Assembly: GCF_015694345.1 (NCBI RefSeq)
Contig: NZ_JADQDC010000008.1
Location: 140,263 to 204,262, forward strand
Length of the DNA: 64,000 nt
Origin: Novosphingobium jiangmenense
GTDB lineage: Bacteria; Pseudomonadota; Alphaproteobacteria; Sphingomonadales; Sphingomonadaceae
Direction of reading: 5' to 3'
The position numbers and the translations under genes were made by a program. Below are positions 16,085-26,011 of this stretch, in pieces; within the stretch, counting starts at the first letter, position 1; each line of letters starts with the position of its first letter. The notes beneath the pieces are model-generated. The model was not told where the DNA came from, did not search any database, and saw only the letters and a program-made list of their open reading frames with translations.

Positions 16085-16429
16085 CAGCAAGTTTTTCCTC
16101 TTATCAACCGCAAGCCCTGCGGCCTGGCGGCGGCCCATCGGTGGGCCGTCGGGTCATCCTGTTCCCTGTCCGCGTTCTAGGACGCTCAAAAGGCGCGAAC
16201 AATTCCGGTTCGACGAAATCCTTCGCGCGTCCCATGCATTTTCATGCGCTGTTGCACGATGGTCACACCTGCAACTGCTTGCGCCTTTCTCCACGCTATC
16301 CTTGCCGCAACGCGCCTCCCCTGATGCAGCGTGCTTGCCGCAACGCACAATTACCTGTAAGCGCGCGCCGAAAACGGAGCGAGCGCTGCTTGTGCCGACT
16401 CCAGCCGATTCCAACCGAAAGCCAGTTTA
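16085..16429. promoter_or_regulatory. Divergent promoter region, TonB receptor / typA
   Basis: 345 bp without a gene. It must carry promoters for the receptor (minus) and typA (plus). I see no clear operator, Fur-like box or riboswitch. Confidence 0.35.
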
Positions 16430-18256
<1,827 letters not shown>

Positions 18257-18264
18257 GAAACACG

Positions 18265-18294
18265 AAAGGGCGGCTCGAAAGGCCGCCCTTTTTC
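18265..18294 (+). terminator. Terminator after typA
   Basis: AAAGGGCGGC, six-base loop, then GCCGCCCTTT with T-run; starts nine bases after the stop codon. Confidence 0.85.
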
Positions 18295-18348
18295 GTTGCC
18301 CTCCCCTCCCGCCTGCGGGAGTGGTCGGTGGTGAGCCCGCCCCAAAAA

Positions 18349-18401
18349 TTCCTCCCCGCCCCGGGGAGGGGGACCATCCGCAGGATGGTGGAGGGGCACC
18401 C
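18349..18401. repeat. Palindromic element related to the insert in truB
   Basis: A 53-nt unit with two adjacent hairpins (CCTCCCC...GGGGAGG and CCATCC-GCA-GGATGG) that is nearly identical to the left arm of the in-frame insert in truB (51303-51353). It stands between typA and the restriction-methylation gene; a different palindrome (CTCCCGC-CTGCGGGAG, about 18306-18321) lies just before it. The unit has no stop codon in several frames. Confidence 0.8.
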
Positions 18402-18435
18402 GCCCCCCCCCGCAAGGCCTGCCCTCACGCCGCCG

Positions 18436-18912
18436 TCAAAGCGGCAACAGGGCATCCACGAGCCGCTTGATCGTCTCCGCCACGCCATCCGCTTCCAGCG
18501 CCTGCCGGATCAACCGGCGCTTGGTGGTAAAGTGCGCATCCTCCGGCAGTTCCACCCGCGCCGCGATCTCCGCTGCTTGAAACGCGGCTGCGGCGATATC
18601 ATTGTGCAGCACGTCTTCGGGATCAAATTCGGGGATTGGTAGCGTCCAGACCAAGTTGTCGAAATCGCGAGGGTCCTTTTGCCCGACCGGCTGCAAGTCC
18701 TTGACCCTGTCCAGCACGATGTTCGTGTTAAGGATTGCAGTTAGATAACCTGCCTCTCCGCGGCTCCTGGCCGCGGCCCAATACGCCTTATGGTCAATTA
18801 TGACGTCCTCATCCTCGACAATGCAGGCGCTCAGCCGCGTTCCTGCTTTTGTATAGAGAACGCGAAGAGAAAACTTTTCTGCCTGTACAGACAGCTTTTG
18901 GTGGTGGTTCAA
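18436..18912 (-). CDS. C-terminal part of the Type IIG-like restriction-methylation protein, separated by frameshift
   Basis: 158 residues with no domain I can name alone. Removing one base from the G6 tract at 19099-19104 joins the upstream 802-codon frame to this one without a stop: the joined protein reads VAPYRLLDVVTGVVPLKG and then runs through to NHHQKLSVQAEKFSLRVLYTK of this segment. This part therefore completes the target-recognition/C-terminal region of that enzyme (about 998 residues in all). The open frame here starts at TTG 18912 without a ribosome-binding site, so it is probably not translated alone. Confidence 0.6.
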   Translation of the reverse strand: MNHHQKLSVQAEKFSLRVLYTKAGTRLSACIVEDEDVIIDHKAYWAAARSRGEAGYLTAILNTNIVLDRVKDLQPVGQKDPRDFDNLVWTLPIPEFDPEDVLHNDIAAAAFQAAEIAARVELPEDAHFTTKRRLIRQALEADGVAETIKRLVDALLPL

Positions 18913-19024
18913 TGTTTCCGTTAGCGTGACTCGTGGCGCGCCATTTGCACCCTTATTGCTATGCTCGTTCCACTTAGCCTCTGCATCACGGAGCCAACCT
19001 GCAAGTCCTCGATGACCAGCAGTG

Positions 19025-21433
19025 TCAGAAGTTGCAGACGACAGAACACTGCTGCCCTTTAAGGGAACAACGCCAGTTACAACATCTAAGAGGCGATAGG
19101 GGGGCCACCGATTCCCCTAACGCAATGTGACGAAGAAACTCACGTTCCACAGGTCCTTCGGGTGGCTCGACCGTATTCCATGGTCGCTTGTCAAGGTTAC
19201 CAACGCGACCTCGTACGCGTGGTGCATCGCGGCGACTTAACAAGCGGCCCGCAGTGATTTGCTCGACTAGGACAAATCGCCTTGGGAACAGACTGGCACC
19301 ATTCCGAAAACGCTGACGATAGGGTGACGCAGCCACAAGAGTCCTTGGACGTGGCCAGGACACTCTTGCGTGTTCAAGCACTGCTGCTGCTTCCTCCTCG
19401 TTTGAATCCCGCCTAGGTAGGACTCCAACCCATCTGTCTAAGAGATCGGGAGGTCCACCTTCCTGATCACGGCGTCCGAACAGAACGCATGTGCTCGTCG
19501 TGCTACTGCCCGATTGCGCACCGAAGATCGGCCAAACCCGCTCCAGCCCCCAGCCACCGGTTATTGCCACCTGAACGCGTTGCATGCCGCCATTTCGTAT
19601 CGCTGCATAAGCGGGTGCGTTAAGAGCGGCATAGGGCAGAACCAATGCCAACGATCCTCCTTCGCGCAGATAGCGCTCGGCTCCACGCGCCCAGAACAAC
19701 GCGAACATGTCCTGTTGCGTGGCAAGAGCCCCGCCCACCCAGAGGTTGTAGCTCTGCAAGGCCTCGCGCAGCCGGTCCTTCATCTCCGCACTGAGGTTGC
19801 GATAGACGATCCACGGCGGGTTGCCGATCAGCACATCGGCCCGGTGATCGGGGTGCGACAGCCAGACCGGGCGCAGCAGGTTGCGCAGGATGAACGTCCA
19901 GATGTGGTTCCGTCCGTCAAGATACAGCTGCTTCAGCTGCGCAAAGGTCCGCGCCAGCATCGCCGCATCTTCCGCCGTAGCGCCTGCCCGCAGGATGGCG
20001 TCGCGCACGGTGTCGGGCTCTGCCAGCGTATCGAGTCCCCGGTTCAATTCGTCAAGCGCGCGTTCGAACAAGGTCAGATCGCTGGCAAGTCCTGCCGGAA
20101 TGCGCAGCGGCGGATCGTTCGGTGGCACGTCCACCAGAACTTCCGCGGTATCCCCCAGCGGCCGCAGGTTCCATTGCATGGAATCGCCCATGAAGACGGG
20201 CACGGTCAGCGTCGGTGGCCGGTCCTGAATCAGATCGCCCAGCGCCAGCAGCCACGTCACGCGCGCCAGAGCTACAGCAACCGGATGCACGTCGATTCCG
20301 AAAACCCGGTCAGCACATGCCGCCACGATGTCCGCAGCTGGCAGACCCGCTTCCCGTCCCGCCGCAATCAACCGTCGCAGCGACTGGAACAGGAACGTGC
20401 CTGAACCGCACGATGGATCGAGCACGCGCTGGTCGAGTGGTCGGGGCACGGCTGCGGCCACCACGCGCGCTGCCAGCCAGTCCGGCGTGTAGTACTCGCC
20501 AAGGTCATGGCGCTCGTCAGGATCGATCAGGCTTTCATAAAGCGTCTTGAGAACGTCCACTTCCACATCGCGCAGGCGGAATCGCACTGTTTCTGCCGCC
20601 AGAGTACGCACCAGATCTTCGCCGCCGCCTGCCAGCAGGGGCCAGTCGAAGAAGTCGGCTTCCACCGCGCCCATGATGCCTTCGTCGGTCAGCAACCTAC
20701 CCGAAAGCATTGCGGCAGGATCATCTACCGGCAGATCGAGCACGCGAGCCGCAATCGCCTTGACCAGAATCGTCAGGTAGGTGTGCTGCAGAAACAGTTC
20801 GTCGCTGCCAACGTCGTCGCCATAGACCTGCCGAAGCAGACCATCCCAGAGGTCCCGTTTCAGCCTGACTTCGGGATTGCCTGATACTTCTGCCCAAAGC
20901 CGGCGAAGCTCCGCATGGGCCCGTCCGAAAGCAAGGCTGTTGCGGCCAAACGCCAGAGCAATGGCAATCGGCGTCGGCAAGACTTCGGGAACCGGCGCAA
21001 GCAAAGGCTCCAGCCAGGCCAGAACCCGATCGGGGTTGGTTGCATCAAGCTCATGGCGCCCGATCTGCACCATTTCGCCACGATCGAGCGTATAGGCCAG
21101 GATCGTGGCACCATCGGTCGCCAGCCCGACCGTGGTTCGCCCCGGCCCGCTGCGCCGCATCGCGTCGGCCAGATAGTCCGGCATCCGCGCCGACACGTCG
21201 CGCTCCTCCCGGCGCAGGTCGGTCTTCAGTTCGATGACCGTGGCGCCCCATGCCACGTCCACGCGACCACTGTTATCGATCAGATAGCGTTCATGTTCCA
21301 GTTCGGCGAACGCTGCTCCGAAGCCTTCGCGCAGAAGTTCCGTTATGAGGCCTCGCAGCGCTTCGTGCCGGGGCCTTGCCGCCATCTGCCTGACAATTTC
21401 GGGTAACCGTTCTGCACGCCAACCGTCTGCCAC
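19025..21433 (-). CDS. Type IIG-like restriction endonuclease/N6-adenine methyltransferase, 3' end frameshifted
   Basis: An 802-codon frame of a fused enzyme. The N-terminus has a PD-(D/E)xK-like nuclease core (Asp59; Glu68-Leu-Lys70 in VIELKTDL). The methyltransferase core has motif I DPSCGSGTFL (339-348), a GIDVHPVAVALAR segment, and motif IV NPPW (538-541), typical of N6-adenine methylation. The frame goes astray after GESVAP, at a run of six G (19099-19104), and ends in an unrelated tail CCNWRCSLKG. One base fewer restores a protein of about 998 residues. GTG start at 21433 follows GGGGGTAAA. The 3' portion is lower in GC, as for many recognition domains. No separate specificity subunit is nearby. 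Confidence 0.85.
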   Translation of the reverse strand: MADGWRAERLPEIVRQMAARPRHEALRGLITELLREGFGAAFAELEHERYLIDNSGRVDVAWGATVIELKTDLRREERDVSARMPDYLADAMRRSGPGRTTVGLATDGATILAYTLDRGEMVQIGRHELDATNPDRVLAWLEPLLAPVPEVLPTPIAIALAFGRNSLAFGRAHAELRRLWAEVSGNPEVRLKRDLWDGLLRQVYGDDVGSDELFLQHTYLTILVKAIAARVLDLPVDDPAAMLSGRLLTDEGIMGAVEADFFDWPLLAGGGEDLVRTLAAETVRFRLRDVEVDVLKTLYESLIDPDERHDLGEYYTPDWLAARVVAAAVPRPLDQRVLDPSCGSGTFLFQSLRRLIAAGREAGLPAADIVAACADRVFGIDVHPVAVALARVTWLLALGDLIQDRPPTLTVPVFMGDSMQWNLRPLGDTAEVLVDVPPNDPPLRIPAGLASDLTLFERALDELNRGLDTLAEPDTVRDAILRAGATAEDAAMLARTFAQLKQLYLDGRNHIWTFILRNLLRPVWLSHPDHRADVLIGNPPWIVYRNLSAEMKDRLREALQSYNLWVGGALATQQDMFALFWARGAERYLREGGSLALVLPYAALNAPAYAAIRNGGMQRVQVAITGGWGLERVWPIFGAQSGSSTTSTCVLFGRRDQEGGPPDLLDRWVGVLPRRDSNEEEAAAVLEHARVSWPRPRTLVAASPYRQRFRNGASLFPRRFVLVEQITAGRLLSRRDAPRVRGRVGNLDKRPWNTVEPPEGPVEREFLRHIALGESVAPLSPLRCCNWRCSLKGQQCSVVCNF

Positions 21434-21496
21434 TTTACCCCCAACTCCTGATGCCCGGCCATTGCAGTCACCGCTTCAACGGAATAATCTGCCACC

Positions 21497-21772
21497 ATGG
21501 ATAACCGCCAGGCAGACCTGTTCGCGCAAGACGACGCCGAACGCAACAAGTTGTCGGACGCTGAGCGACAGGTGATCGAGAAGCGTCTTCTCGAAACGCT
21601 GGAACGACTGGAAGCGGCACCGGTGTTCTGTTGGAAGAACCCTCTCGATGCCGTGCATGAAGAGAATCGTTTTGAACGATACTCGAAGATGCTCGGTGAT
21701 ACGGGGACTGCGCTCTGGGCAAGGTTTGACCGCGAAATGGACCGGCTTTACGCCACGCAAGAGGAAGATTGA
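21497..21772 (+). CDS. Small unrecognised protein
   Basis: 91 residues, charged and helical (Arg/Glu-rich with no membrane segment or motif that I know). It is divergent from the restriction-methylation gene with 63 bp between and overlaps the next gene: its TGA (21770-21772) shares three bases with that gene's TTG start. This coupling argues for a real gene. It may belong with either neighbour; function unknown. Confidence 0.6.
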   Translation: MDNRQADLFAQDDAERNKLSDAERQVIEKRLLETLERLEAAPVFCWKNPLDAVHEENRFERYSKMLGDTGTALWARFDREMDRLYATQEED

Positions 21773-22515
21773 GGCCCGTCTCGCTCCTCGGTCGCGCAGC
21801 CCTCGCCCTTGCGCTGATCGCCACCGCCGTCTTCGCCGCGTTCGGCTATTTCGACCGCGATCCGGTCAACGTCTATCCGGCGCGCGGGCCGGCCAAGCCG
21901 GTCGCGGTGGTCAATTTCTCCGGGGACATGGGCTTGCGCTTCCTGCTCGGCGCCTCGACATCGCGGGGGTTGACGGCGCAGGGGTATGAGGTCGTCGGCC
22001 TCACTTCGCCCGTCATGTTCCGCACCCATCGCACCGCCGCGCAGGTCGATGCGATCATCGCCGATGGCATTCGCACCGCGCTCGCCCGCACCGGGGCGCA
22101 GCGCATCGTCGTCATCGGCCAGTCCTATGGCGCGGACGTCGTCCAGACCGGGCTTGCCCACCTGCCCGCAGACTTGCGCCCCAAGGTCGCCGCGATCATC
22201 CTGATCCTGCCCGGCGACACCGTCTATTTCCGCGCCGATCCCACCGGCCAGGCCTATCGCGGCAAGTCCGAAAGCGATCCGGTCGCCACGGTCAACAGCC
22301 TTACCTGGGCGCCGCTCACCTGCATTCAGGGCATCGAAGAGCCCGACAGCCTCTGCCCGCACGTTCGCATTCCTGACGCACGCGTCATAAAAATGCCCGG
22401 AGGCCACAACATCAACCACGACGAGGACGCCCTCCTCGCCCACGTCCTCACTGCCATCGCCAGCGCCACGAAAGCCGCCCCTGCAGAAAAAACTGTCCTA
22501 CAAGGTGCCACCTGA
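21769..22515 (+). CDS. AcvB/VirJ-like hydrolase
   Basis: An alpha/beta hydrolase of the AcvB/VirJ family, exported by an N-terminal anchor (LLGRAALALALIATAVFAAF). Seen are the nucleophile elbow GQSYGADV (Ser near residue 118), the conserved LTCIQGIEEPDSLCP loop with two Cys, and MPGGHNINHDED with the probable catalytic His. AcvB of Agrobacterium cleaves lysyl-phosphatidylglycerol in the periplasm; the same activity is an inference here, and no lysyl-PG synthase is near. It starts at TTG 21769, overlapping the previous stop, with GAGGAAGA directly upstream. Confidence 0.75.
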   Translation: MRPVSLLGRAALALALIATAVFAAFGYFDRDPVNVYPARGPAKPVAVVNFSGDMGLRFLLGASTSRGLTAQGYEVVGLTSPVMFRTHRTAAQVDAIIADGIRTALARTGAQRIVVIGQSYGADVVQTGLAHLPADLRPKVAAIILILPGDTVYFRADPTGQAYRGKSESDPVATVNSLTWAPLTCIQGIEEPDSLCPHVRIPDARVIKMPGGHNINHDEDALLAHVLTAIASATKAAPAEKTVLQGAT

Positions 22516-22593
22516 CATAGCCTCCACGGCATGTCGCCCTTCGCCCGCAAACGCCCGGTTTTCCTGCCTTCAAGCCGACTCGCACACCCTTCT

Positions 22594-22634
22594 TCCCCCC
22601 TCCCGCAGGCGGGAGGGGCCGGGGGTGGGCACGC
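22594..22634. repeat. Intergenic palindrome of the CTCCCGC family
   Basis: CCCCTCCCGC-AGG-CGGGAGGGG hairpin followed by a G-rich tail, similar in sequence and reversed relative to the copy at about 18300-18340. It lies in the 255-bp gene-free gap between the hydrolase and hemerythrin genes (convergent), where it may also end transcription. Confidence 0.6.
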
Positions 22635-22770
22635 TTCACAGACCCATCAGAAGTCCACCATCCATAAATCGCAAAACCCGATCAATCGCGCCCAATTGAT
22701 CGAATGCCGTTATTCTATTGAACAGTGTAAACTGCGTAAACCCCCCAGCGATTTTCAGGGTCGGCCGATG

Positions 22771-23397
22771 TCAGTAATCCGCCGCACCCCAGTTCTTCGG
22801 AGGGCTCTGGTTGCTCGCATCCTGCGGGATCTGCGCCGCCATCTGCCGGGGCTGCTCGAACGCCTGCGTGCCCATGTAGCGGTCGAATTCCTCGAGGAAG
22901 CGGCGGGTCAGGCGCTGGTCCTCCTGCGGCGCGATCGCCTCGCGCAGTTCGGGAAAGCGGGTGCCTTCCTCCTCGTAGACATGGTGCAGCACCGCGCCCC
23001 GGATATGGCCGAGCTTGTCGCGCCAATCCTGCCCCATCGGGTCGAGCGTCTCCAGCGCGCCCATCTGGATGCGCGTCATCGCATGCTCCTCGTAGGCCAT
23101 GCCCGCGCTCGCCTTGCTGCTCTCGTTGGCCATCGCGGGATAGAGCACGCCTTCCTCGGCATTGGCATGCGCGGTCAGCACCATCGCCAGGTCGCGCAGC
23201 GCCGCGCGGCGTTCTGCCACCGAATTCGCGCCGAGCGCCAGTTCGAAGCAGGCCTCGATCCGGCGGTGATGCTCCAGCGCGTGTGACAGCCAGTCGCCGG
23301 GCCTGGCCAGCTGCTGCGCCCTGTCGCGCGCCTCGCGGCGGTCTTCCTCGCTCTCGGGGGGAGTAATGGCGGCTACGATCTTGTCGAGAAAGGACAT
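22771..23397 (-). CDS. Hemerythrin-like (HHE) domain protein
   Basis: A four-helix non-haem di-iron protein expected to bind O2, NO or metal in the cytosol. The 208 residues carry the usual His/Glu pattern: HALEHHRRIE (about 39-48), LTAHANAEEGVLYPAM (about 73-88), YEEHAMTR, and VLHHVYEEEGTRFPE. Function in this organism is not known; relatives respond to oxygen or nitrosative stress. ATG 23397 begins MSFLDKIV. Single gene, divergent from the glycosyltransferase. Confidence 0.9.
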   Translation of the reverse strand: MSFLDKIVAAITPPESEEDRREARDRAQQLARPGDWLSHALEHHRRIEACFELALGANSVAERRAALRDLAMVLTAHANAEEGVLYPAMANESSKASAGMAYEEHAMTRIQMGALETLDPMGQDWRDKLGHIRGAVLHHVYEEEGTRFPELREAIAPQEDQRLTRRFLEEFDRYMGTQAFEQPRQMAAQIPQDASNQSPPKNWGAADY

Positions 23398-23557
23398 TTG
23401 CTGCGCTCCTGCTCAAGCTCAGCCTTGCAGCGGGCAGGACTGGCGGCGGTTCCGGCGGTAGTTGCCGGGCTCGGCAGGCCGTGCCCTGGCTGACGCGAAC
23501 CGCGCAAAAGTCTCAGAATTGCGCCGCCGTCACTCGCCATTCATCTTCGCCCGGTCT

Positions 23558-24757
23558 ATGGCGCAGGCGATGAGCGTGGCAGACATCCCCTTCCCGACCG
23601 ACCTTGCCGACCTGCGCGTCGCGCTGTTCAGCGGCAACTACAACTACGTGCGCGATGGCGCGAACCAGGCGCTGAACCGCCTCGTCGGCTATCTGCTGCG
23701 GCAGGGCGCGGATGTACGGATCTATGCGCCCAAGGTTGAGAACCCGGCGTTCGAGGCCACGGGAACGCTGATCGGCGTCCCTTCCTTCGCCATTCCCGGC
23801 CGGCCCGAGTATCGCTTCCCCCTCGCCCTCTCGCCGCGCGTCCGCCGCGATCTGGCAGAGTTCAAACCGCACGTCGTCCACGTCGCCTCGCCCGATGTCG
23901 TGGCGCACCGCGCGGTGTCGTGGGCGCGGCATCGCCGGCTGCCGATCCTTGCCTCGGTCCACACCCGGTTCGAGACCTACTTCCGCTACTACAACATGGC
24001 CTGGGCCGAACCCGCCGTCGAAGCGCTGATGCGCCGCTTCTATCGCCGCTGCGACGCGCTCGTCGCGCCGTCGGAATCGATGGCGCAAGTCCTGCGCGAC
24101 CAGCGCATGAACTACGACATCGACATCTGGTCACGCGGCGTCGACCGCGAGATCTTCCACCCCGGCGCGCGCAGCCTCGAATGGCGCCGCGAACTCGGCA
24201 TCGCCGACGATGAAGTGGTGATCGGCTTCCTCGGGCGACTGGTCATGGAGAAAGGCCTCGACGTCTTCTCGGACTCGATCGACCAGCTCATCCGCAAGGG
24301 CGTGAAGCACCGCGTGCTGGTCATCGGCGAAGGCCCGGCGCGCGAATGGTTTGCGGCGCGACTGCCCGATGCGGTGTTTGCAGGCTTCCAGGGCGGCCAC
24401 GATCTCGGCCGCGCGGTCGCCAGCATGGACGTGCTGTTCAACCCCTCCGTCACCGAGACCTTCGGCAACGTCACGCTTGAGGCGATGGCCTGCCGGGTGC
24501 CGGTGGTGGCCGCAGCGGCAACCGGGAGCCAGAGCCTTGTCGACGACAATGTCTCAGGCCGCCTGATCACGCCCGGCGCGGTGCGCCAGTTCGCCGAAGC
24601 CTTGCGCTGCTATTGCGAGGACGCGGACCTGCGCGCGCGGCACGGCGCGGCTGGCGAGGAGCGCAGCCTCGAATTTTCGTGGGACCGCATCAACCAGGCG
24701 GTGGCGGACACCTACCTTCGGCTGGTGCGGCAGAAGGCGCGGTCGAAGCGGCGCTAA
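23558..24757 (+). CDS. Glycosyltransferase, GT4 type (GT-B fold)
   Basis: A nucleotide-sugar transferase of the GT4 type, close in layout to the alpha-mannosyl/glucosyl-transferases that act on lipid acceptors. Seen are the N-terminal acceptor domain (FSGNYNYVRDGANQALNRL), the linker VDREIFHPG, and the C-terminal donor domain with GRLVMEKGLDV, GEGPAREWF and the EX7E-type motif in SVTETFGNVTLEAMACRVPVV (quoted in part: ETFGNVTLEAMA). Acceptor and sugar cannot be inferred. The start is uncertain: ATG 23558 and ATG 23570 are both possible and neither has a strong ribosome-binding site. Confidence 0.88.
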   Translation: MAQAMSVADIPFPTDLADLRVALFSGNYNYVRDGANQALNRLVGYLLRQGADVRIYAPKVENPAFEATGTLIGVPSFAIPGRPEYRFPLALSPRVRRDLAEFKPHVVHVASPDVVAHRAVSWARHRRLPILASVHTRFETYFRYYNMAWAEPAVEALMRRFYRRCDALVAPSESMAQVLRDQRMNYDIDIWSRGVDREIFHPGARSLEWRRELGIADDEVVIGFLGRLVMEKGLDVFSDSIDQLIRKGVKHRVLVIGEGPAREWFAARLPDAVFAGFQGGHDLGRAVASMDVLFNPSVTETFGNVTLEAMACRVPVVAAAATGSQSLVDDNVSGRLITPGAVRQFAEALRCYCEDADLRARHGAAGEERSLEFSWDRINQAVADTYLRLVRQKARSKRR

Positions 24758-25206
24758 CGCAGGACGCCTGCCGCCTTCATCCGGCTGGAGTACCACAGCT
24801 GGAAGGCCAGTGCCGTCCAGATCACCACCGACATCCCGATCACCGCCGGCGTGTGCATGGAGGGCGGGGCGCCGCTGCCGAGGTATTCGAACCCCTGCGC
24901 CACCACGAGGCCGAGCAGCGAGACAGCAAAGGCGGTGACGGCGTGGCGTGAGCGCAGGATCAGCAGCAGCGATCCTGCCAGCGACCCCCAGACGCCCAAG
25001 GCCCAGAACACGGTAAGCCAGGCCGGGAAGGCCTGCATGTAGGCCTGCTCCTCGGCTCCCATGCCCATCGAGGCGAGGTATCCGGCCGGATCGAGCTTGG
25101 TCATCACATAGTCGACGCAGCCGAAGCTGTTCCACAGCAGGCCGATCGCGCCGATTGCCCAGAGATGCCACGGCGTGCGCATCGGCGTCGCTTGCAGGTT
25201 TTCCAT
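24754..25206 (-). CDS. Four-helix membrane protein of unknown function
   Basis: A 150-residue protein with four predicted membrane helices (about 14-32, 60-80, 87-108 and 121-138). I do not recognise a named family. It lies 86 bp downstream of the PadR-type regulator on the same strand and may be its target. Its ribosome-binding site (AGAGGA, before ATG 25206) is enclosed by a hairpin (see 25207-25240), so translation may be restrained. The gene end overlaps the end of the convergent glycosyltransferase by four bases. Confidence 0.65.
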   Translation of the reverse strand: MENLQATPMRTPWHLWAIGAIGLLWNSFGCVDYVMTKLDPAGYLASMGMGAEEQAYMQAFPAWLTVFWALGVWGSLAGSLLLILRSRHAVTAFAVSLLGLVVAQGFEYLGSGAPPSMHTPAVIGMSVVIWTALAFQLWYSSRMKAAGVLR

Positions 25207-25240
25207 GGGTCCTCTCCCCCTGTCACCGGAGGAGAGGATA
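25207..25240 (-). promoter_or_regulatory. Hairpin enclosing the ribosome-binding site of the membrane protein gene
   Basis: TCCTCTCC and GGAGAGGA arms, about 12 nt apart, immediately before ATG 25206. The GGAGAGGA arm contains the ribosome-binding site. It may limit translation or be a processing site. Confidence 0.5.
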
Positions 25241-25292
25241 CCATGGCCCAATGCATCATCAAAGCGCCGCGAAAGTGCGGATTCATGGAGCA

Positions 25293-25913
25293 TCAGAGGC
25301 GTTCGATCCGACGCGCGGCTTCGTCGAGGATGTCGGCGATAGCGTGGGCGGTTTCCGTATCGAACCCTTGCGCCATCACGCGATTGCGCACAGCGGTGTG
25401 CAGATTGCCCATGGCGCGGCGGACCGGCGGGCTTTCGGCGCGGTCGCGCTGTTCGCCAAGCGCCTTCAGCCGTCCGAGGATCGCGTCCAGTTCGGCGTCC
25501 TTGCCGTGGAGTTCGGCGCGGCCACTGTCGGTCACGGCGAAGGCCTTGCGCGGCCCCTCTCCGGCTTCCTCGGCGATCATGCCTTCATCCACCAGCAGGC
25601 TGAGCGTGGGATAGACGACGCCGGGGCTTGGCGCATATTCGCCGCCTGCCAGTTCGCCGATCGCCCGGATCAGGTCATAGCCATGACGCGGCTGTTCGGC
25701 CACGAGGTGCAGGAGCAACAGGCGAAGTTCGCCGCCGGCAAACATGCGTCCGCCACGACGGCCACCACCGCGACCGCCCCGACCACCGCCAAGCGGACCA
25801 TCTTCACTGAAGGGTCCGCCCTTGCCAAACGGACCGCCGAAGCGCCCGCCCATCATCGCCATCATCCTGATGGCATGCCGACCGCGCCCATGGCAGTCAT
25901 GTTCGAATCTCAT
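25293..25913 (-). CDS. PadR-family transcriptional regulator
   Basis: A winged-helix repressor. After a Gly/Arg-rich leader (GGGRGGRGGGRRGGR, about residues 42-56) the PadR domain reads LRLLLLHLVAEQPRHGYDLIRAI, then PSPGVVYPTLSLLVDEGMI (both quoted in part), with the C-terminal dimer helix at 150-205. I took ATG 25913 (MRFEHDCHG) because AAGGA lies nine bases before it; ATG 25931 has none. A perfect 14-bp palindrome at 25940-25953 lies 27-40 bp before this start, so self-repression is likely. The membrane protein gene follows. Confidence 0.88.
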   Translation of the reverse strand: MRFEHDCHGRGRHAIRMMAMMGGRFGGPFGKGGPFSEDGPLGGGRGGRGGGRRGGRMFAGGELRLLLLHLVAEQPRHGYDLIRAIGELAGGEYAPSPGVVYPTLSLLVDEGMIAEEAGEGPRKAFAVTDSGRAELHGKDAELDAILGRLKALGEQRDRAESPPVRRAMGNLHTAVRNRVMAQGFDTETAHAIADILDEAARRIERL

Positions 25914-25939
25914 GTGTTCATATCCTTTCATGATGCGTC

Positions 25940-25953
25940 TAAGATATATCTTA
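25940..25953. promoter_or_regulatory. Probable PadR operator
   Basis: TAAGATATATCTTA is a perfect palindrome in the 98-bp gap between padR (minus) and rarA (plus). Its AT richness in high-GC DNA and place at the padR promoter fit an autoregulatory site. Confidence 0.6.
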
Positions 25954-26011
25954 ATGGCATTCTGACAAGTGCCCCGTGCAATTTTTTCGCGCGCGCCCTA
26001 TCTCGGCAGCG

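Noticed and set aside
14009..16180. 723-codon plus-strand frame
   Set aside because: Antisense to a clear TonB receptor.
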